Positions 19,871-29,547 are shown, numbered from the stretch's first letter. The stretch: DNA of 64,000 bases from Aquicoccus sp. G2-2 (GCF_034555965.1 NZ_JAYDCK010000003.1:62001-126000); one strand, 5' to 3'. Program-made: numbers and translations. The notes: generated by a model from the letters alone, not told the origin.

Positions 19871-20881
19871 TCAGAAAATTCCTTCGTAGATTGGCTCTAA
19901 CATCTCGGTATCAAACAATGATGAAACCGAGGTGCCGCTCCAGATGTTCAGGATCGCCTGCGCGAACATTGGCGCGGTGGGCAGCACACGGATATTGGGG
20001 GCGGCCTGCGCGGCCGGGCTGGCGGCGATGGAATCGGTGATGACCAGCGATTTCATTACCGACTTGGTGATCCGGTCAACCGCCGGGCCGGAGAGCACGC
20101 CATGGGTGATATAGGCGTGCACCTCCTTGGCGCCGGATTGCTTGATGACTTCTGCGGCCTTGCACAGCGTTCCGGCGGTGTCGCAAATATCGTCAACGAT
20201 AATGCAGCGTTTGCCTTCGACCTGACCGATTACTGTCATCTCGGCAATCTCACCGGGTTTTTCGCGCCGTTTATCGACGATGGCGAGCGGCACGTTGATC
20301 CGCTTGGCCAATTCGCGGGCGCGCGCCACGCCGCCAACATCGGGAGAGACGATCATCACGTCATTCATTTTGCCTTTGAACTGATGAATGATGTCCATGG
20401 CAAAAATCGGTGAGGCATAGAGGTTGTCGACGGGAATATCGAAGAACCCCTGAATCTGCGCCGCGTGGAGATCCATTGTCAGCACCCGTTCGATGCCCGC
20501 TTCGACGATCATGTTTGCCACCAGCTTGGCGGTGATTGGTGTGCGTGCTTTGGTGCGGCGATCCTGCCGCGCATAGCCGAAATAGGGGATCACGGCGGTG
20601 GTGCGCGACGCCGAGGAGCGGCGCAACGCATCGGCCATGATGAGCAGCTCCATCAGATTGTCATTCGCCGGGTTCGATGTGGGTTGAATAATGAACATGT
20701 CCTCACCGCGCACGTTCTCGAACACCTCGACGAATATCTCGCCATCGTTGAAGCGTTCGACGCGGGTATCGACCAGCTTGGTGGTAATGCCGCGATGCAT
20801 CGACATGCGCCGGGCGATGGCCTGAGCAAGCGGCATGTTGGCATTGCCGGCGATGAGCTTGGGTTCTTTGGTGAATGACAT
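19871..20881 (-). CDS. prs: Ribose-phosphate pyrophosphokinase (PRPP synthetase)
   Basis: 336 residues. Class I PRPP synthetase patterns in order: [45 protein letters not shown] (ATP site), [22 protein letters not shown], the KRREKPGE loop and the PRPP-binding [15 protein letters not shown]. It makes PRPP from ribose 5-phosphate and ATP for nucleotides, histidine and NAD. It is slightly longer than the Escherichia coli enzyme because of a C-terminal extension. It is divergent from the isomerase gene across a gap of about 105 bases. Confidence 0.97.
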   Translation of the reverse strand: MSFTKEPKLIAGNANMPLAQAIARRMSMHRGITTKLVDTRVERFNDGEIFVEVFENVRGEDMFIIQPTSNPANDNLMELLIMADALRRSSASRTTAVIPYFGYARQDRRTKARTPITAKLVANMIVEAGIERVLTMDLHAAQIQGFFDIPVDNLYASPIFAMDIIHQFKGKMNDVMIVSPDVGGVARARELAKRINVPLAIVDKRREKPGEIAEMTVIGQVEGKRCIIVDDICDTAGTLCKAAEVIKQSGAKEVHAYITHGVLSGPAVDRITKSVMKSLVITDSIAASPAAQAAPNIRVLPTAPMFAQAILNIWSGTSVSSLFDTEMLEPIYEGIF

Positions 20882-20986
20882 GGCAGCGGCGCTTTCTATG
20901 ACAGATTCGTGATGTTGACACCGCTTAGCATCTCTCTAGGTTCGGGCAAAGGTGGCGCTTTGCCTTACTGATCCGGGAGAAGAGCT

Positions 20987-21598
20987 TTGGCTTCGATTGA
21001 CTACTATTTTTCCACGCTGAGTATCTATGCTTATCTTGCCGGGGCACGATTGGAAGAGATCGCGGCGCGCCATGGGCGGGAGATCAACTACAAGCCGATG
21101 GACATTATGGGGCTGTTTGAGCGCACCGGCGGGGTGCCACCGGCACAGCGCCATCCGGCGCGGCAGGAATACCGGCTTCAGGAAATCCGCCGACAGGGGA
21201 AAAAGGCGGGTTTGCCGGTCAATTCCAAGCCTGCATTTTTCCCGACCAACCCGGCGCCGTCCTGCTATGCGATTATTGCGGCGCAGACCGCCGCGCGGGG
21301 CGGCAGTGGCGGTGATATCGGTGCGTTGGTGCAGGGTGTGCTGCGGGCTTGTTTCGCTGATGACAAGGACATTGCCGATGACGCCGTGATTGCGGCCTGC
21401 CTGAAAGACGCGGGCTTTGATCCGGGGCTGACGACAAGCGGATTGCTGAGCGGTGCGGAAACCTATGCCCGGAACACCGAAGAGGCGGTTGAGGCCGGTG
21501 TGTTTGGCTCTCCTTTCTATATTTGTGAAGACGGCGAGCGGTTCTGGGGACAAGACCGGCTTGACGATCTGGATGCGCATCTGGCTGGTACGCTTTAG
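20987..21598 (+). CDS. 2-hydroxychromene-2-carboxylate isomerase-like protein (DsbA fold)
   Basis: 203 residues from TTG 20987 (L-A-S-I-D-Y-Y-F), behind GGGAGAAGAGC. The HCCA isomerase / kappa-GST family pattern is visible: IDYYFSTLSIYAYLAG with Ser in place of the DsbA active-site Cys, YKPMDIMGLFERTGG, and the late EEAVEAGVFGSPFYICEDGERFWGQDRLDDL. In naphthalene degradation this family isomerises HCCA with glutathione; most chromosomal homologues have unknown substrates. It is followed two bases later by an alpha/beta hydrolase gene, which suggests one transcript. Confidence 0.8.
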   Translation: MASIDYYFSTLSIYAYLAGARLEEIAARHGREINYKPMDIMGLFERTGGVPPAQRHPARQEYRLQEIRRQGKKAGLPVNSKPAFFPTNPAPSCYAIIAAQTAARGGSGGDIGALVQGVLRACFADDKDIADDAVIAACLKDAGFDPGLTTSGLLSGAETYARNTEEAVEAGVFGSPFYICEDGERFWGQDRLDDLDAHLAGTL

Positions 21599-21600
21599 GC

Positions 21601-22418
21601 ATGGTGCAAGACAGCAGAGGCGGCCACCCGACATGCTGGCGGGAGTTTGGTGATGGCCCGCGTGAAGCGCTGCTTATCCATTGTTCATTGGCCCATTCCG
21701 GGGCGTGGAAAGGGGTTGCTGCGCAGTTGGGCGGCAGCCTGCATATGCGGGCGTTCGATTTGCCGGGGCATGGCCGGTCGGGGCCGTGGACTGGTGAGCG
21801 GGACATGTGCGCGCTGAGCACAGCGATGGCCGCAGACATGGTTGGTGCCGACGGGCCAATGGATGTGATCGGGCACAGTTTTGGCGCGGTCGTGGCGCTA
21901 AGCCTTGCGATCGAGCAGCCAGCGCTGGTGCGTTCATTGGTGATTATCGAGAGCGTGTTTGTCGCCGCGGCCTTGGCCGATGACCCGGAACTGGCGGCCC
22001 GCTATGGCCAGAAAATGAAGCCATATACAGATGCGCTGGAGCGTGGCGACAAGGAAGCGGCGGCACGCGAATTCCTGCGTGACTGGGGCGATGGCACGCC
22101 GTGGGAGGCATTGCCCGCAGAGCAGCGCGCGGCGATGGCGGCGCAGATTCATCTGATCGCGGCGAATTCCCCTTCGGTGTTGGAAGATCGGCCGGGGTTG
22201 GTGGAAAACCGCCTGATCGAGACGGTGAAGGTGCCGGTTCTATTGATCCGGGGGCAAAGAGCCCGCCGATAATGCAGCCAGTTCATGCGGCGATTGCACG
22301 ACGCTTGCCGAACGCCCGCAGCATTGCCATTCCGGGGGCCGCGCATATGGCCCCGATCACCCATCCCGGACCGGTTGCCGATGCGATTGCAGGCTTTCTG
22401 GAAAGCGTGCCGGAATAG
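21601..22418 (+). pseudogene. Alpha/beta hydrolase, frameshifted at a G run
   Basis: The first frame (21601-22272) gives the N-terminal 223 residues: DLPGHGRSG, the nucleophile elbow GHSFGAVV and a cap region. After VPVLLIRG it runs into a false end. The next frame continues with AKSPPIMQPVHAAIARRLPNA and the catalytic-His segment GAAHMAPITHP, ending at 22418. One missing base in the G run at about 22249-22254 accounts for the split; restored length is 272 residues. Substrate unknown; esterase-like serine hydrolase. The break sits in a homopolymer and the catalytic residues are preserved, so I suspect a sequencing error rather than decay. Confidence 0.8.
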
Positions 22419-22472
22419 GCCGCCCAGCCTTTGAGCGCGCCGCGCGGTGGCATCTGCGGGGCGCTCCGCGGG

Positions 22473-22495
22473 GGATATTTATGGCAAAATGAAGC
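22473..22495 (+). repeat. GGATATTT...GCAAAATGAAGC repeat, copy 2
   Basis: Second copy of the 23-base element, 54 bases after the hydrolase stop and 22 bases before the end of the leftward threonine aldolase gene. It differs from copy 1 at one base. It is preceded by GC-rich sequence containing GCGGGGCGCTCCGCG, which can form a small stem. Confidence 0.65.
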
Positions 22496-22516
22496 GGGCG
22501 GGCTGTGCCCGGACGA

Positions 22517-23566
22517 TTATGCGCCGGTCGCGATGGCGATGAAGCGGTCAATCTCTGCGTTGCTTTTTGACCAGTCGCAGACGAGGCGCGCGGGCAGTTG
22601 TTCATCAGCGGGGCCGTTGGCGGGGTCACCGGCAAGCACGTAATAGCTTGCCCCTTCGGAGAGGAGGCGTTGATGCATGGCGCGCGGCATGTGCAGGAAG
22701 ATGATGTTGGCCTGTGGTTGATAATCGAAGGTGACACCGGGCAAAGGTTGCAGGCCGGAGGCCAGACGGGCGCAGGCCGCGTTTGAAGCGGTGGCGGTTT
22801 CGAGCCAGAGATCGTCAGTGAGGTATGCATCCATCTGGGCAGAGAGGTAGCGGTGTTTGGAGAAGAGATGCCCGCCGCGCTTGCGCCGTAACTCAAATTC
22901 CCAAGCGTGGGCCGGATCGAAGAAGATCACCGCTTCGACCCCGAGGCAACCATTCTTGGTGCCCCCGAACGAGACTGCATCAATCCCGGCTTTCCATGTC
23001 ATTTCCGCCGGGGTGCAGCCCAAAGCGGTGAGGGCATTGGCGAAACGAGCCCCGTCGAGATGACAAGGCAGGTTGAATTCCTTGGCCACGGTGACAAGGC
23101 CGGCCAATTCTTCCAGCGAATATATCTGACCGCGTTCGGTAACTTGGGTGATTGAAACCGGGCCGCGCTGTGGGCCATGAACGCCGCGGGTTTCTTCGCC
23201 TTCGATGGACGCGCGCAGGGCTTCAGGAGTGAGCTTGTCGTCGGTGCCGACGATGGTGAGCTTTGCACCGCCGGAATAGAATTCCGGCGCGTTGCATTCA
23301 TCCTCGTGGATATGGGCCGTGGGCGAACAGAAGACGGTTTGCCACGGATCGGTGAGCGTGGCGAGGGCCAGCGCGTTGGCGGCGGTGCCGGTGGCAACGA
23401 GGTAGATCGCCGCCTCGGGGGCTTCAAAAACCTCGCGCAGGCGGGTGCGGACCTTTTCCATCAGCGCATCGGCGCCATAGCCCATGGCGTACCCTTCATT
23501 GGCGGAAGAGAGTGCTGCGAGGATTTGCGGATGGGCGGGGCCGGTATTGTCAGAGGCAAATTGCAT
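22517..23566 (-). CDS. ltaE: Low-specificity L-threonine aldolase
   Basis: 349 residues. PLP fold-type I patterns: FASDNTGPAHPQI at the start, YLVATGTAANALAL, HIHEDECNAPEFYSGGAKL, the HLDGARFANAL motif whose Asp holds the cofactor ring, and the Schiff-base Lys in SFGGTKNG. It cleaves L-threonine or L-allo-threonine to glycine and acetaldehyde. It converges on the hydrolase gene, with a repeat element between them. Length and motifs are complete. Confidence 0.92.
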   Translation of the reverse strand: MQFASDNTGPAHPQILAALSSANEGYAMGYGADALMEKVRTRLREVFEAPEAAIYLVATGTAANALALATLTDPWQTVFCSPTAHIHEDECNAPEFYSGGAKLTIVGTDDKLTPEALRASIEGEETRGVHGPQRGPVSITQVTERGQIYSLEELAGLVTVAKEFNLPCHLDGARFANALTALGCTPAEMTWKAGIDAVSFGGTKNGCLGVEAVIFFDPAHAWEFELRRKRGGHLFSKHRYLSAQMDAYLTDDLWLETATASNAACARLASGLQPLPGVTFDYQPQANIIFLHMPRAMHQRLLSEGASYYVLAGDPANGPADEQLPARLVCDWSKSNAEIDRFIAIATGA

Positions 23567-23621
23567 AAGAGTGCCTTTCGGTCAGGGGGCGGGTCCGGTT
23601 ATGGCGGCCATCAGGCGGCTG

Positions 23622-24098
23622 TTAAACCGGCTCCTCGATAATGTGGTCTTCCCAGTCGTCTTCGTTGTTGATCTCGGTTTCGGAGACGGTGCGGCGGCGC
23701 ATGGAAACGCCCGCGTCGATCACCGATTGGAACGTGCCGGTCAGCAGGGGATGCCAATCCGGCAGCTTCTCTCCCGCCCAGAGCAGGCGATAGGCGCAGG
23801 TTTGCGGCATCCAGTAAGCATGCGTGTCGAGATTTTCAGGGCGCAGGGTAATGCATTCGGGCACGAAGCTGTGGCGGGTCTCGTAATGCGCGCAGCGGCA
23901 AGTTTCGTCGTCAAACAGGCGACAGGCAACGCAGGTGAGTTCAACTTCGCCGGTGTCTTCGTCTTCGAGCTTGTTGAGGCAGCATTTGCCGCAACCGTCA
24001 CAGAGGGCCTCCCATTCGGGGCGCGACATCTTGTTGAGCGGCGTGGTCTCCCAAAAGCGCGGCCGCAGGCCGGTTCGGTTGATTGGATCGTTGGTCAT
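23622..24098 (-). CDS. YcgN-family cysteine-cluster protein
   Basis: 158 residues. It opens with FWETTPLNKMSRPEWEALCDGCGKCC, the signature of the YcgN/UPF0260 family, with further Cys in LTCVACRLFDDETCRCAHYETR and PQTCAYRLLW. The Cys pattern suggests a zinc or iron-sulfur site; biochemical function is unknown to me. The C-terminal tail is acidic. The start overlaps the ribF stop (ATGA on the minus strand), so it is translationally coupled to ribF. Confidence 0.85.
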   Translation of the reverse strand: MTNDPINRTGLRPRFWETTPLNKMSRPEWEALCDGCGKCCLNKLEDEDTGEVELTCVACRLFDDETCRCAHYETRHSFVPECITLRPENLDTHAYWMPQTCAYRLLWAGEKLPDWHPLLTGTFQSVIDAGVSMRRRTVSETEINNEDDWEDHIIEEPV

Positions 24099-25035
24099 AG
24101 GGCGGTGAGAATCTTGCGGGCCTCGGCGCAGTCGGCGTTCATTTGCGCTATCAGCGCGTCGAGGTTTTCGAATTTTTCTTCCGTGCGCAGGTAATCGACA
24201 AGACCGATGGAGAGGGCGGTGCCGTAAAGATCGCCGGAAAAATCGAAGAGATAGGTTTCAAGATTGGGTTTGTTTTCGCCAAACATCGGGCGGATACCAA
24301 GCGACGCGGCCCCGAGATATGTGCCTTGGTGGGGGCCGTCGAGCACATCAGCAAGCACGGCATAGACGCCGTATTTTGGCAGGTGCAACCCGTCGAGCGC
24401 CATGTTTGCCGTGGGAAAGCCCAACTCGCGGCCACGTTGATCTCCGCCGCGCACCGTGCCTTCGATACGGTGCCAATGGCCCAGCATCGCCGCCGCATCG
24501 CGCGGGCGGCCTTCGGACAATGCATGGCGGATGGCGGTCGAGGACACTTCGCCATGGCCGTTTTCGATAAGCTCTGCGATGGTGACGCCGAAGCCGAACT
24601 GTGCGCCAAAATTCTTGAGATCATCAGCATTGCCTGCGCGGCCTTTGCCAAAGCAGAAATCAGCGCCGACGACGACATGTTTGATGCCGAGCCCGTGGGC
24701 AAGCACCTTGGTTGCGAATTCTTCGGGCGCGAGCGACGAGAGGGCAGTATTGAAATTCAGCTCATAAAGGCGCTCGACGCCCAGCTTTTCAAGCCGATGT
24801 GCGCGCGCCTTGGCACTCATCAGGCGGAACGGGGGGCGTCGGGGGCGAAATACTGGCGCGGGTGCGGCTCGAACGTGAGAACGCCCAGCGGCGCGCCTAG
24901 TTTGGAACCTTTGGCGCGCGCAATGCCGATCACCGCCTGATGGCCCAGATGGACGCCATCGAAATTCCCGATGGCAACAGAGGCGCCTTTGTTGGCGGCA
25001 GAGACATAAGTGTAATCGCGGATGATCTGCATCAT
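24095..25035 (-). pseudogene. ribF: RibF, riboflavin kinase/FAD synthetase, frameshifted at a C run
   Basis: The first frame (25035-24820) holds the FMN adenylyltransferase start: VAIGNFDGVHLGHQAVIGIA and VLTFEPHPRQYFAPDAP. It then hits a stop. The next frame resumes exactly with PFRLMSAKARAHRLEKLGVERLYELNF, VVGADFCFGKGRAG, the riboflavin kinase RGRELGFPTANM and RPMFGENKPNLETYLFDF. The break is in six C (six G on the plus strand, 24831-24836); adding one C restores 313 residues, the usual size. RibF makes FMN and FAD and is normally essential, so a real null is improbable: likely a sequencing error, less likely ribosomal slippage. Confidence 0.88.
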
Positions 25036-25082
25036 GACGGAGGGTTAGCCGCAAGCCGGGGCGGGTGCAAGCGGGTGCGCGA

Positions 25083-26783
25083 TCAATCCGGTTTGCAGAT
25101 TGTCGGAAGCAAGGATGCAAACGCGGGCCATCGGGCGACCGAGGCCGTGTTGATCCCCTGACGAGCCTGCGCAAAACTGGCGGTCCGGATGGAGCCGGGT
25201 TGTATCAGACGATCAGGATCGGGAAGGGAGGCAAACCCGCAATAGGCGGCAATATCGGCCAACGTGTCGTGCGGGGCAGAGACGAGACGTTCATAGGAGA
25301 CCTTGAGGAAGGACGCCTCGCGCGCTTCCCAAGCGGCGATTTGGGAGGCGTAGATTTCGAATTTCTGCGCCAGCCAGTCTTCGCGGAAGGTGAAGTTCAT
25401 CGGCATGGTATTGAAGTAGTTCTCGAAAGCGGAGGCGGCGACATCGCGCATGTCGCGCTCCATCAGGATGACCCGGCAACCGGGGAAAGCCCGATGCAGC
25501 CAGCCGATATACATGTAGTTCGCGGGCATCTTGTCGATGGTAACCGCCGCCGGGCCGATGAGCGCCTGAATGGCGGCATAGCTTTGTGCGAGCGCGCCAA
25601 GATCAATATCGGGAGTTGGTTGGGAAAGCGCATGCCGGAAAAAGCGATCTGTGGCGGCAACCTCACCAAGGCTGTGGGTTTGTGGGGCGGTGGAAAGAAG
25701 CCTGTCGAGCAAGGTTGTGCCAGTGCGGATCATGCCAAGGATGAAGATAGGGCGCGGCGTTGGGGCTGTTTCGGGCGGTGGCAGGGCTTCGGCGCGGTCA
25801 TAAGCGTCAAGAATTGCAGCGTGATAGCGCCGGTCTTGCTGCGCATCATAGCGACGGTCTTTGGCGTAGTGGCGGTTGGCGGCGGCCAGATGTTTGAACG
25901 GGTCCGCTGCGCTGGCGGCTTTAGCGGTGTGATAGCGCGCGAGTTCGAGATGGCCGCGATCAGTCTGGCTTTGCGCAGCAGGAGAGAGCGTGTCGACAAG
26001 AGCGGTGATCTCGGTGGGGGATGGCGGGTCTGAAAGTTCGCAAAGCATACGAAGGGCCTCGCAGGCCAGCGTTTGATCGGAAAGGGATTGCCGAAAATGC
26101 TGCTGCGCGGCGCTGAAATCGCCGGTTTCGGTTTCGCGCCAAGCAAGATCGAAGACATTGGAAAGCTCATTTGGGGCCAGCGCGCAGGCGCGCCGGGCCG
26201 CGTTGAGCGCCTTTTCCGGCTGGTTGGTGAAAGCGTAGATCCGGCTGAGATCGCGCAAGATGGTATCGGTTTCGCGCTGTGCCAGCGCCGCTTCGAAGTA
26301 GTGCAGTGCGTCTGGCAGGTTGCCCGCAGCTTCGGCGGCGCGCCCTGCCAGAGAGAGGAGTTCGGCAGTGTCAGCGTTATCTGTCAGCGCCGCGCGGGCA
26401 ATGGCGAGAGCGTCTTCTGGTGCGCCATGTGCGATGGCAAGCTTGATCGTGGTTTGCGTAAGCTCTTGATCGGAGGGAAATTTCGTTCGCCCGGCAGCGA
26501 GGATGCGCAAAGCCTTGGTGAGATCGCCCAGATGCGCCTCTGCGATACCGGCATTCAGGTAGGCCGCCGCCGCCGCATGGCCGGTGTTGATGGAGCGCAG
26601 GAAGAAATTGCGGGCCTCGCGGGTCTTGTCCAGATTGAGCGCGATCAGGCCGCTGACGAAGAGAAGATCATGTTGGTCGGGGTGCGACTTGAGCGCGCGT
26701 TTAGCGGATTTCTCGGCGCGTTTTGGAGAATTGGCCAACTCTGACAGGAGCGTGGCGACAAGATGATCCAGACCGCCCGACAC
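25083..26783 (-). CDS. TPR-repeat sulfotransferase
   Basis: 566 residues from GTG 26783, with GAGGAG upstream. The N-terminal 300 residues are tetratricopeptide repeats (AAAYLNAGIAEAHLGDLTKAL, DALHYFEAALAQ). The C-terminal 230 residues are a sulfotransferase domain. PIFILGMIRTGTTLLDRLLS matches the 5'-phosphosulfate loop for PAPS, PGCRVILMERDMRDVAASAFENYF the 3'-phosphate region, and KVSYERLV a late conserved strand. Such fusions are widespread in proteobacteria; acceptors are unknown (sugar, lipid or protein tyrosine). No membrane anchor is visible. It lies between ribF and a MaoC gene on the same strand. Confidence 0.85.
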   Translation of the reverse strand: MSGGLDHLVATLLSELANSPKRAEKSAKRALKSHPDQHDLLFVSGLIALNLDKTREARNFFLRSINTGHAAAAAYLNAGIAEAHLGDLTKALRILAAGRTKFPSDQELTQTTIKLAIAHGAPEDALAIARAALTDNADTAELLSLAGRAAEAAGNLPDALHYFEAALAQRETDTILRDLSRIYAFTNQPEKALNAARRACALAPNELSNVFDLAWRETETGDFSAAQQHFRQSLSDQTLACEALRMLCELSDPPSPTEITALVDTLSPAAQSQTDRGHLELARYHTAKAASAADPFKHLAAANRHYAKDRRYDAQQDRRYHAAILDAYDRAEALPPPETAPTPRPIFILGMIRTGTTLLDRLLSTAPQTHSLGEVAATDRFFRHALSQPTPDIDLGALAQSYAAIQALIGPAAVTIDKMPANYMYIGWLHRAFPGCRVILMERDMRDVAASAFENYFNTMPMNFTFREDWLAQKFEIYASQIAAWEAREASFLKVSYERLVSAPHDTLADIAAYCGFASLPDPDRLIQPGSIRTASFAQARQGINTASVARWPAFASLLPTICKPD

Positions 26784-26863
26784 TGCGTATGCTCCTCAAG
26801 CCACGGGTTGCAGAGGTTTCTTTGTTGCGCAAGGCGTGCAGGTGGTCAACCGCGCGGGTGTGT

Positions 26864-27307
26864 TCAGTCGAATTTGCCGGAAGGGGCAAGCACGGTGGCT
26901 TCGCCGATCATCACTTTCTTGCCATCGACGCGACAGGTGCAGTCAAGCTTCACCCGGCGTTTGGCGTGGTCGATGGCGATTACCTCGACCTCGGCCAGAA
27001 CGGTATCGCCGGGGCGGACAGGGGCGAGGAATTTGAGCGTCTGGCCCATGTAAACGGTGCCGTGGCCGGGCAGTTGTTCGCCGATCACTGCGGAGATCAG
27101 CCCGGCGGTGAGCATCCCGTGCGCGATGCGGCCCTCAAATATGGTATCGTTGGCATAGGCGTCGTCAAGATGAACCGGGTTGTGGTCGGTCGAGACCTTG
27201 GCGAACAGCTCGATATCTTCGTCGGTCACCGTTTTGCGCAGGTGGCGCTTCATGCCCATCTCGATTTCCTCGATGGTGATGGTTCCGCGCGGCAGGTTGT
27301 CCAACAT
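26864..27307 (-). CDS. MaoC-family (R)-specific enoyl-CoA hydratase
   Basis: 147 residues from ATG 27307, five bases after a perfect GGAGG. The longer frame (to 27325) starts within that ribosome site and is rejected. The hotdog-fold hydratase 2 motif DHNPVHLDDAYANDTIFEGRIAHGML contains the catalytic Asp and His pair. It should hydrate trans-2-enoyl-CoA to (R)-3-hydroxyacyl-CoA, as PhaJ does for polyhydroxyalkanoate supply, or serve a related acyl-CoA route. It lies between the HAD phosphatase gene and the TPR-sulfotransferase gene, all on the minus strand. Confidence 0.85.
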   Translation of the reverse strand: MLDNLPRGTITIEEIEMGMKRHLRKTVTDEDIELFAKVSTDHNPVHLDDAYANDTIFEGRIAHGMLTAGLISAVIGEQLPGHGTVYMGQTLKFLAPVRPGDTVLAEVEVIAIDHAKRRVKLDCTCRVDGKKVMIGEATVLAPSGKFD

Positions 27308-27410
27308 TCGATCCTCCATGGGCAAGCGGCAATGTAACTTTCGAAGTCTTTCGGGGCTATTTGAGAAACTTTATTACTTTGCAGCTGCAGAAAATCAAGC
27401 CCAAAATCGT

Positions 27411-28286
27411 TTAGCGCAATAGCCCGATCGTATAGGAGGGAGAGAGCATTTCCTTTTGAAGGTAAGCGTTTAGCGCATCCTCATCGGGGTGGTGCTCGGT
27501 TTTGGTGATGTCGCGTGCCAAACCGCCGGCGATATAAAGCGAATCGAGATCTTCGCCCATCGCGCCGCGGATATCGGTGTGCAACCCGTCACCGATGGCA
27601 AGGATGCGGTCTTCGCCGGGGAGTTTGCCGATCTCGGAGAGGCGGCGGCGGGCAAGGTCATAAATCGGTGGATGCGGCTTGCCGAAATAGAGGCTTTCGC
27701 CGCCCATTTCGGTATAAAGCCGCGCCAACGCCCCGGCGCACCATTCGCGCACGTCGCCGCGATCAACCACGATATCGGGGTTGGCGCAGAGCAGTTTCAG
27801 CCCCTTTTGCTTGGCATAGAGAAAGGTCGGGCGATTGACGTCCGGGTCGGCCATCGGATCGTCGGGGCCGCAACAGACGATGCCTTCGGCCTCTTCCAGA
27901 GGTACGAGAGTGATATCGACCGGGTCTTCGATGACGTGCATGGGTTCAAAGAACCCTTCGTCGCGCGCCCATTCGCCCATGAACAGAACCTTTTGGCCGA
28001 CGACACCGCGAAACATCGCGGCGCGGGCGCTGTCGCCGGAACTGGCGATGGTATCCCACGCATCATCGGGAACACCGAATTGACCAAGCTGTGCGGCGAC
28101 CCCGGCACGCGGCTTGGGGGAATTGGTCAGCAGACAGACCGTGCCGCCTTGTGCGCGGTAGGCTTGCAAGGCTGAAACGGCGGCGGGAAAGGCGGTTACG
28201 CCGTCATGCACACAGCCCCAGAGATCGACAAAAAGAGCATCGTAGCGGTCGGAAATCTCGGACAGGGCAGAGATGATTTGAGTCAT
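27411..28286 (-). CDS. HAD-superfamily class IIA hydrolase (TIGR01459 type)
   Basis: 291 residues from ATG 28286, six bases after TAGGAG. HAD motif I is FVDLWGCVHDG, with Trp-Gly in the class IIA position; motif II is CLLTNSPKPR; the late motif is YFGKPHPPIYDLA, then ILAIGDGLHTDIRGAMGE. This resembles NagD-like sugar or nucleotide phosphatases of the alphaproteobacterial TIGR01459 group. Substrate unknown. It is separated from the downstream MaoC gene by about 100 bases. Confidence 0.87.
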   Translation of the reverse strand: MTQIISALSEISDRYDALFVDLWGCVHDGVTAFPAAVSALQAYRAQGGTVCLLTNSPKPRAGVAAQLGQFGVPDDAWDTIASSGDSARAAMFRGVVGQKVLFMGEWARDEGFFEPMHVIEDPVDITLVPLEEAEGIVCCGPDDPMADPDVNRPTFLYAKQKGLKLLCANPDIVVDRGDVREWCAGALARLYTEMGGESLYFGKPHPPIYDLARRRLSEIGKLPGEDRILAIGDGLHTDIRGAMGEDLDSLYIAGGLARDITKTEHHPDEDALNAYLQKEMLSPSYTIGLLR

Positions 28287-28352
28287 GGCGGGCTCCTATG
28301 GGTTTCGCAGACATATGCCAGCGGCGGGGCGCTGACACCAGATCAAGCGCGC

Positions 28353-29459
28353 TCAGGCGTGAAAGGTTTCCGCCATTTCGGTGATCAGACCAGAGAAGAA
28401 CGCCTGTTGGCGTGCATTTGGTTGGCGAATGGCGACCGTTTCGGCCATCGGGTCGGGGGCGGTGTGCGCTGAGCCGGAAAGCTGTTCGAGGATGGCATGA
28501 CCGCAGAACGGCACGTAGGCTTCGGAATAGCCGCCCTCATGCACCAGCAGCAATTTTCCGGCGCAAAGCTGATCCGCTGCCTGCATCATCCGGGCAGTCA
28601 TCTCGCGGTAGGTTTCGGCGGTGCAGAGCATATGCGCGAGCGGGTCAAAGATGCCTGCATCCAGCCCGCAAGCGATGATAATCGCATCGGGCCTGTAGGC
28701 GGTGAGCGCGGGCATTACGATCCGGTCAATCACTTCGAGATAGGTGGCATGGCCCGCGCCGGGGGGCAGCGGGATATTGATGTTGTGGCCCAGCCCCGCG
28801 CCCTTGCCGCGGTCGGTAATGTCGCCGGAATCAAGCGGATAGTTGTGCTCTTCATGGATCGAGATGGTGAGCACGTCATCGCGGTCATAAAAAATCGCCT
28901 CGGTGCCGTTGCCGTGATGGACGTCCCAATCGACCACGACAAAGCGTTTGGCCTGACCTGCCGCAATGGCCGCCTCGATGGCGATGGCGATGTTGTTGAG
29001 CAGGCAAAAACCGTTTGGCCAATCGGGCAGGCAATGATGCCCCGGCGGGCGCGACAGGGCATAGGCGTTGGCAATCTCGCCCGAGAGCACCTGAGCCAGA
29101 GCGGATTTGGCCAGCCCCGCCGATAGCGCCGCAATCTCGAACCCGCCTTTGAGGAATGGCGTGCGCAGGCCAAGTTCCCCGCCGCCAGCATCGGAGGTTT
29201 CTTTGAATTGGGTGAGAAACGTCTCGGGGTGGACGCGGGCAAGGTCCTCCCACGTGGCGGAGGGCGCGGATTGCATGGCGAGATCACCGGAGAGGCCGGA
29301 AACATCCATTAGGTTTTTCAAGCGGCGCTTGGTTTCGGGGTTTTCCGGCAGGCCACCGGCAGCAAGCGGTTGGACGAAGCCACCCAAAGGCAGGGTAAGC
29401 GCATAGGCGCCGCCGCCGTGCCAGAAGCATTTTTCGTCCCAGAAAAAGCCGGTTGTCAT
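28353..29459 (-). CDS. Histone deacetylase-family amidohydrolase
   Basis: 368 residues. HDAC-superfamily zinc-site motifs are intact: ALSRPPGHHCLPDWPNGFCLLNN, VVVDWDVHHGNGTEAIFY with the Asp-His pair, IACGLDAGIFDPLA and the VHEGGYSEAYVPFCG loop carrying the Tyr. It resembles class II-like bacterial enzymes that hydrolyse acetylated polyamines or other acetylamides. No signal peptide, hence cytosolic. It is transcribed leftward and divergent from the DUF167 gene. The real substrate cannot be told from the sequence. Confidence 0.88.
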   Translation of the reverse strand: MTTGFFWDEKCFWHGGGAYALTLPLGGFVQPLAAGGLPENPETKRRLKNLMDVSGLSGDLAMQSAPSATWEDLARVHPETFLTQFKETSDAGGGELGLRTPFLKGGFEIAALSAGLAKSALAQVLSGEIANAYALSRPPGHHCLPDWPNGFCLLNNIAIAIEAAIAAGQAKRFVVVDWDVHHGNGTEAIFYDRDDVLTISIHEEHNYPLDSGDITDRGKGAGLGHNINIPLPPGAGHATYLEVIDRIVMPALTAYRPDAIIIACGLDAGIFDPLAHMLCTAETYREMTARMMQAADQLCAGKLLLVHEGGYSEAYVPFCGHAILEQLSGSAHTAPDPMAETVAIRQPNARQQAFFSGLITEMAETFHA

Positions 29460-29547
29460 GATTTATCCCTCTTCGAATCTCTGGCCATGATTTGCGCAAG
29501 TGCGGCGGGTGATTGCAACCGGGCACTGACGAGGGTTAGAAAATGCC

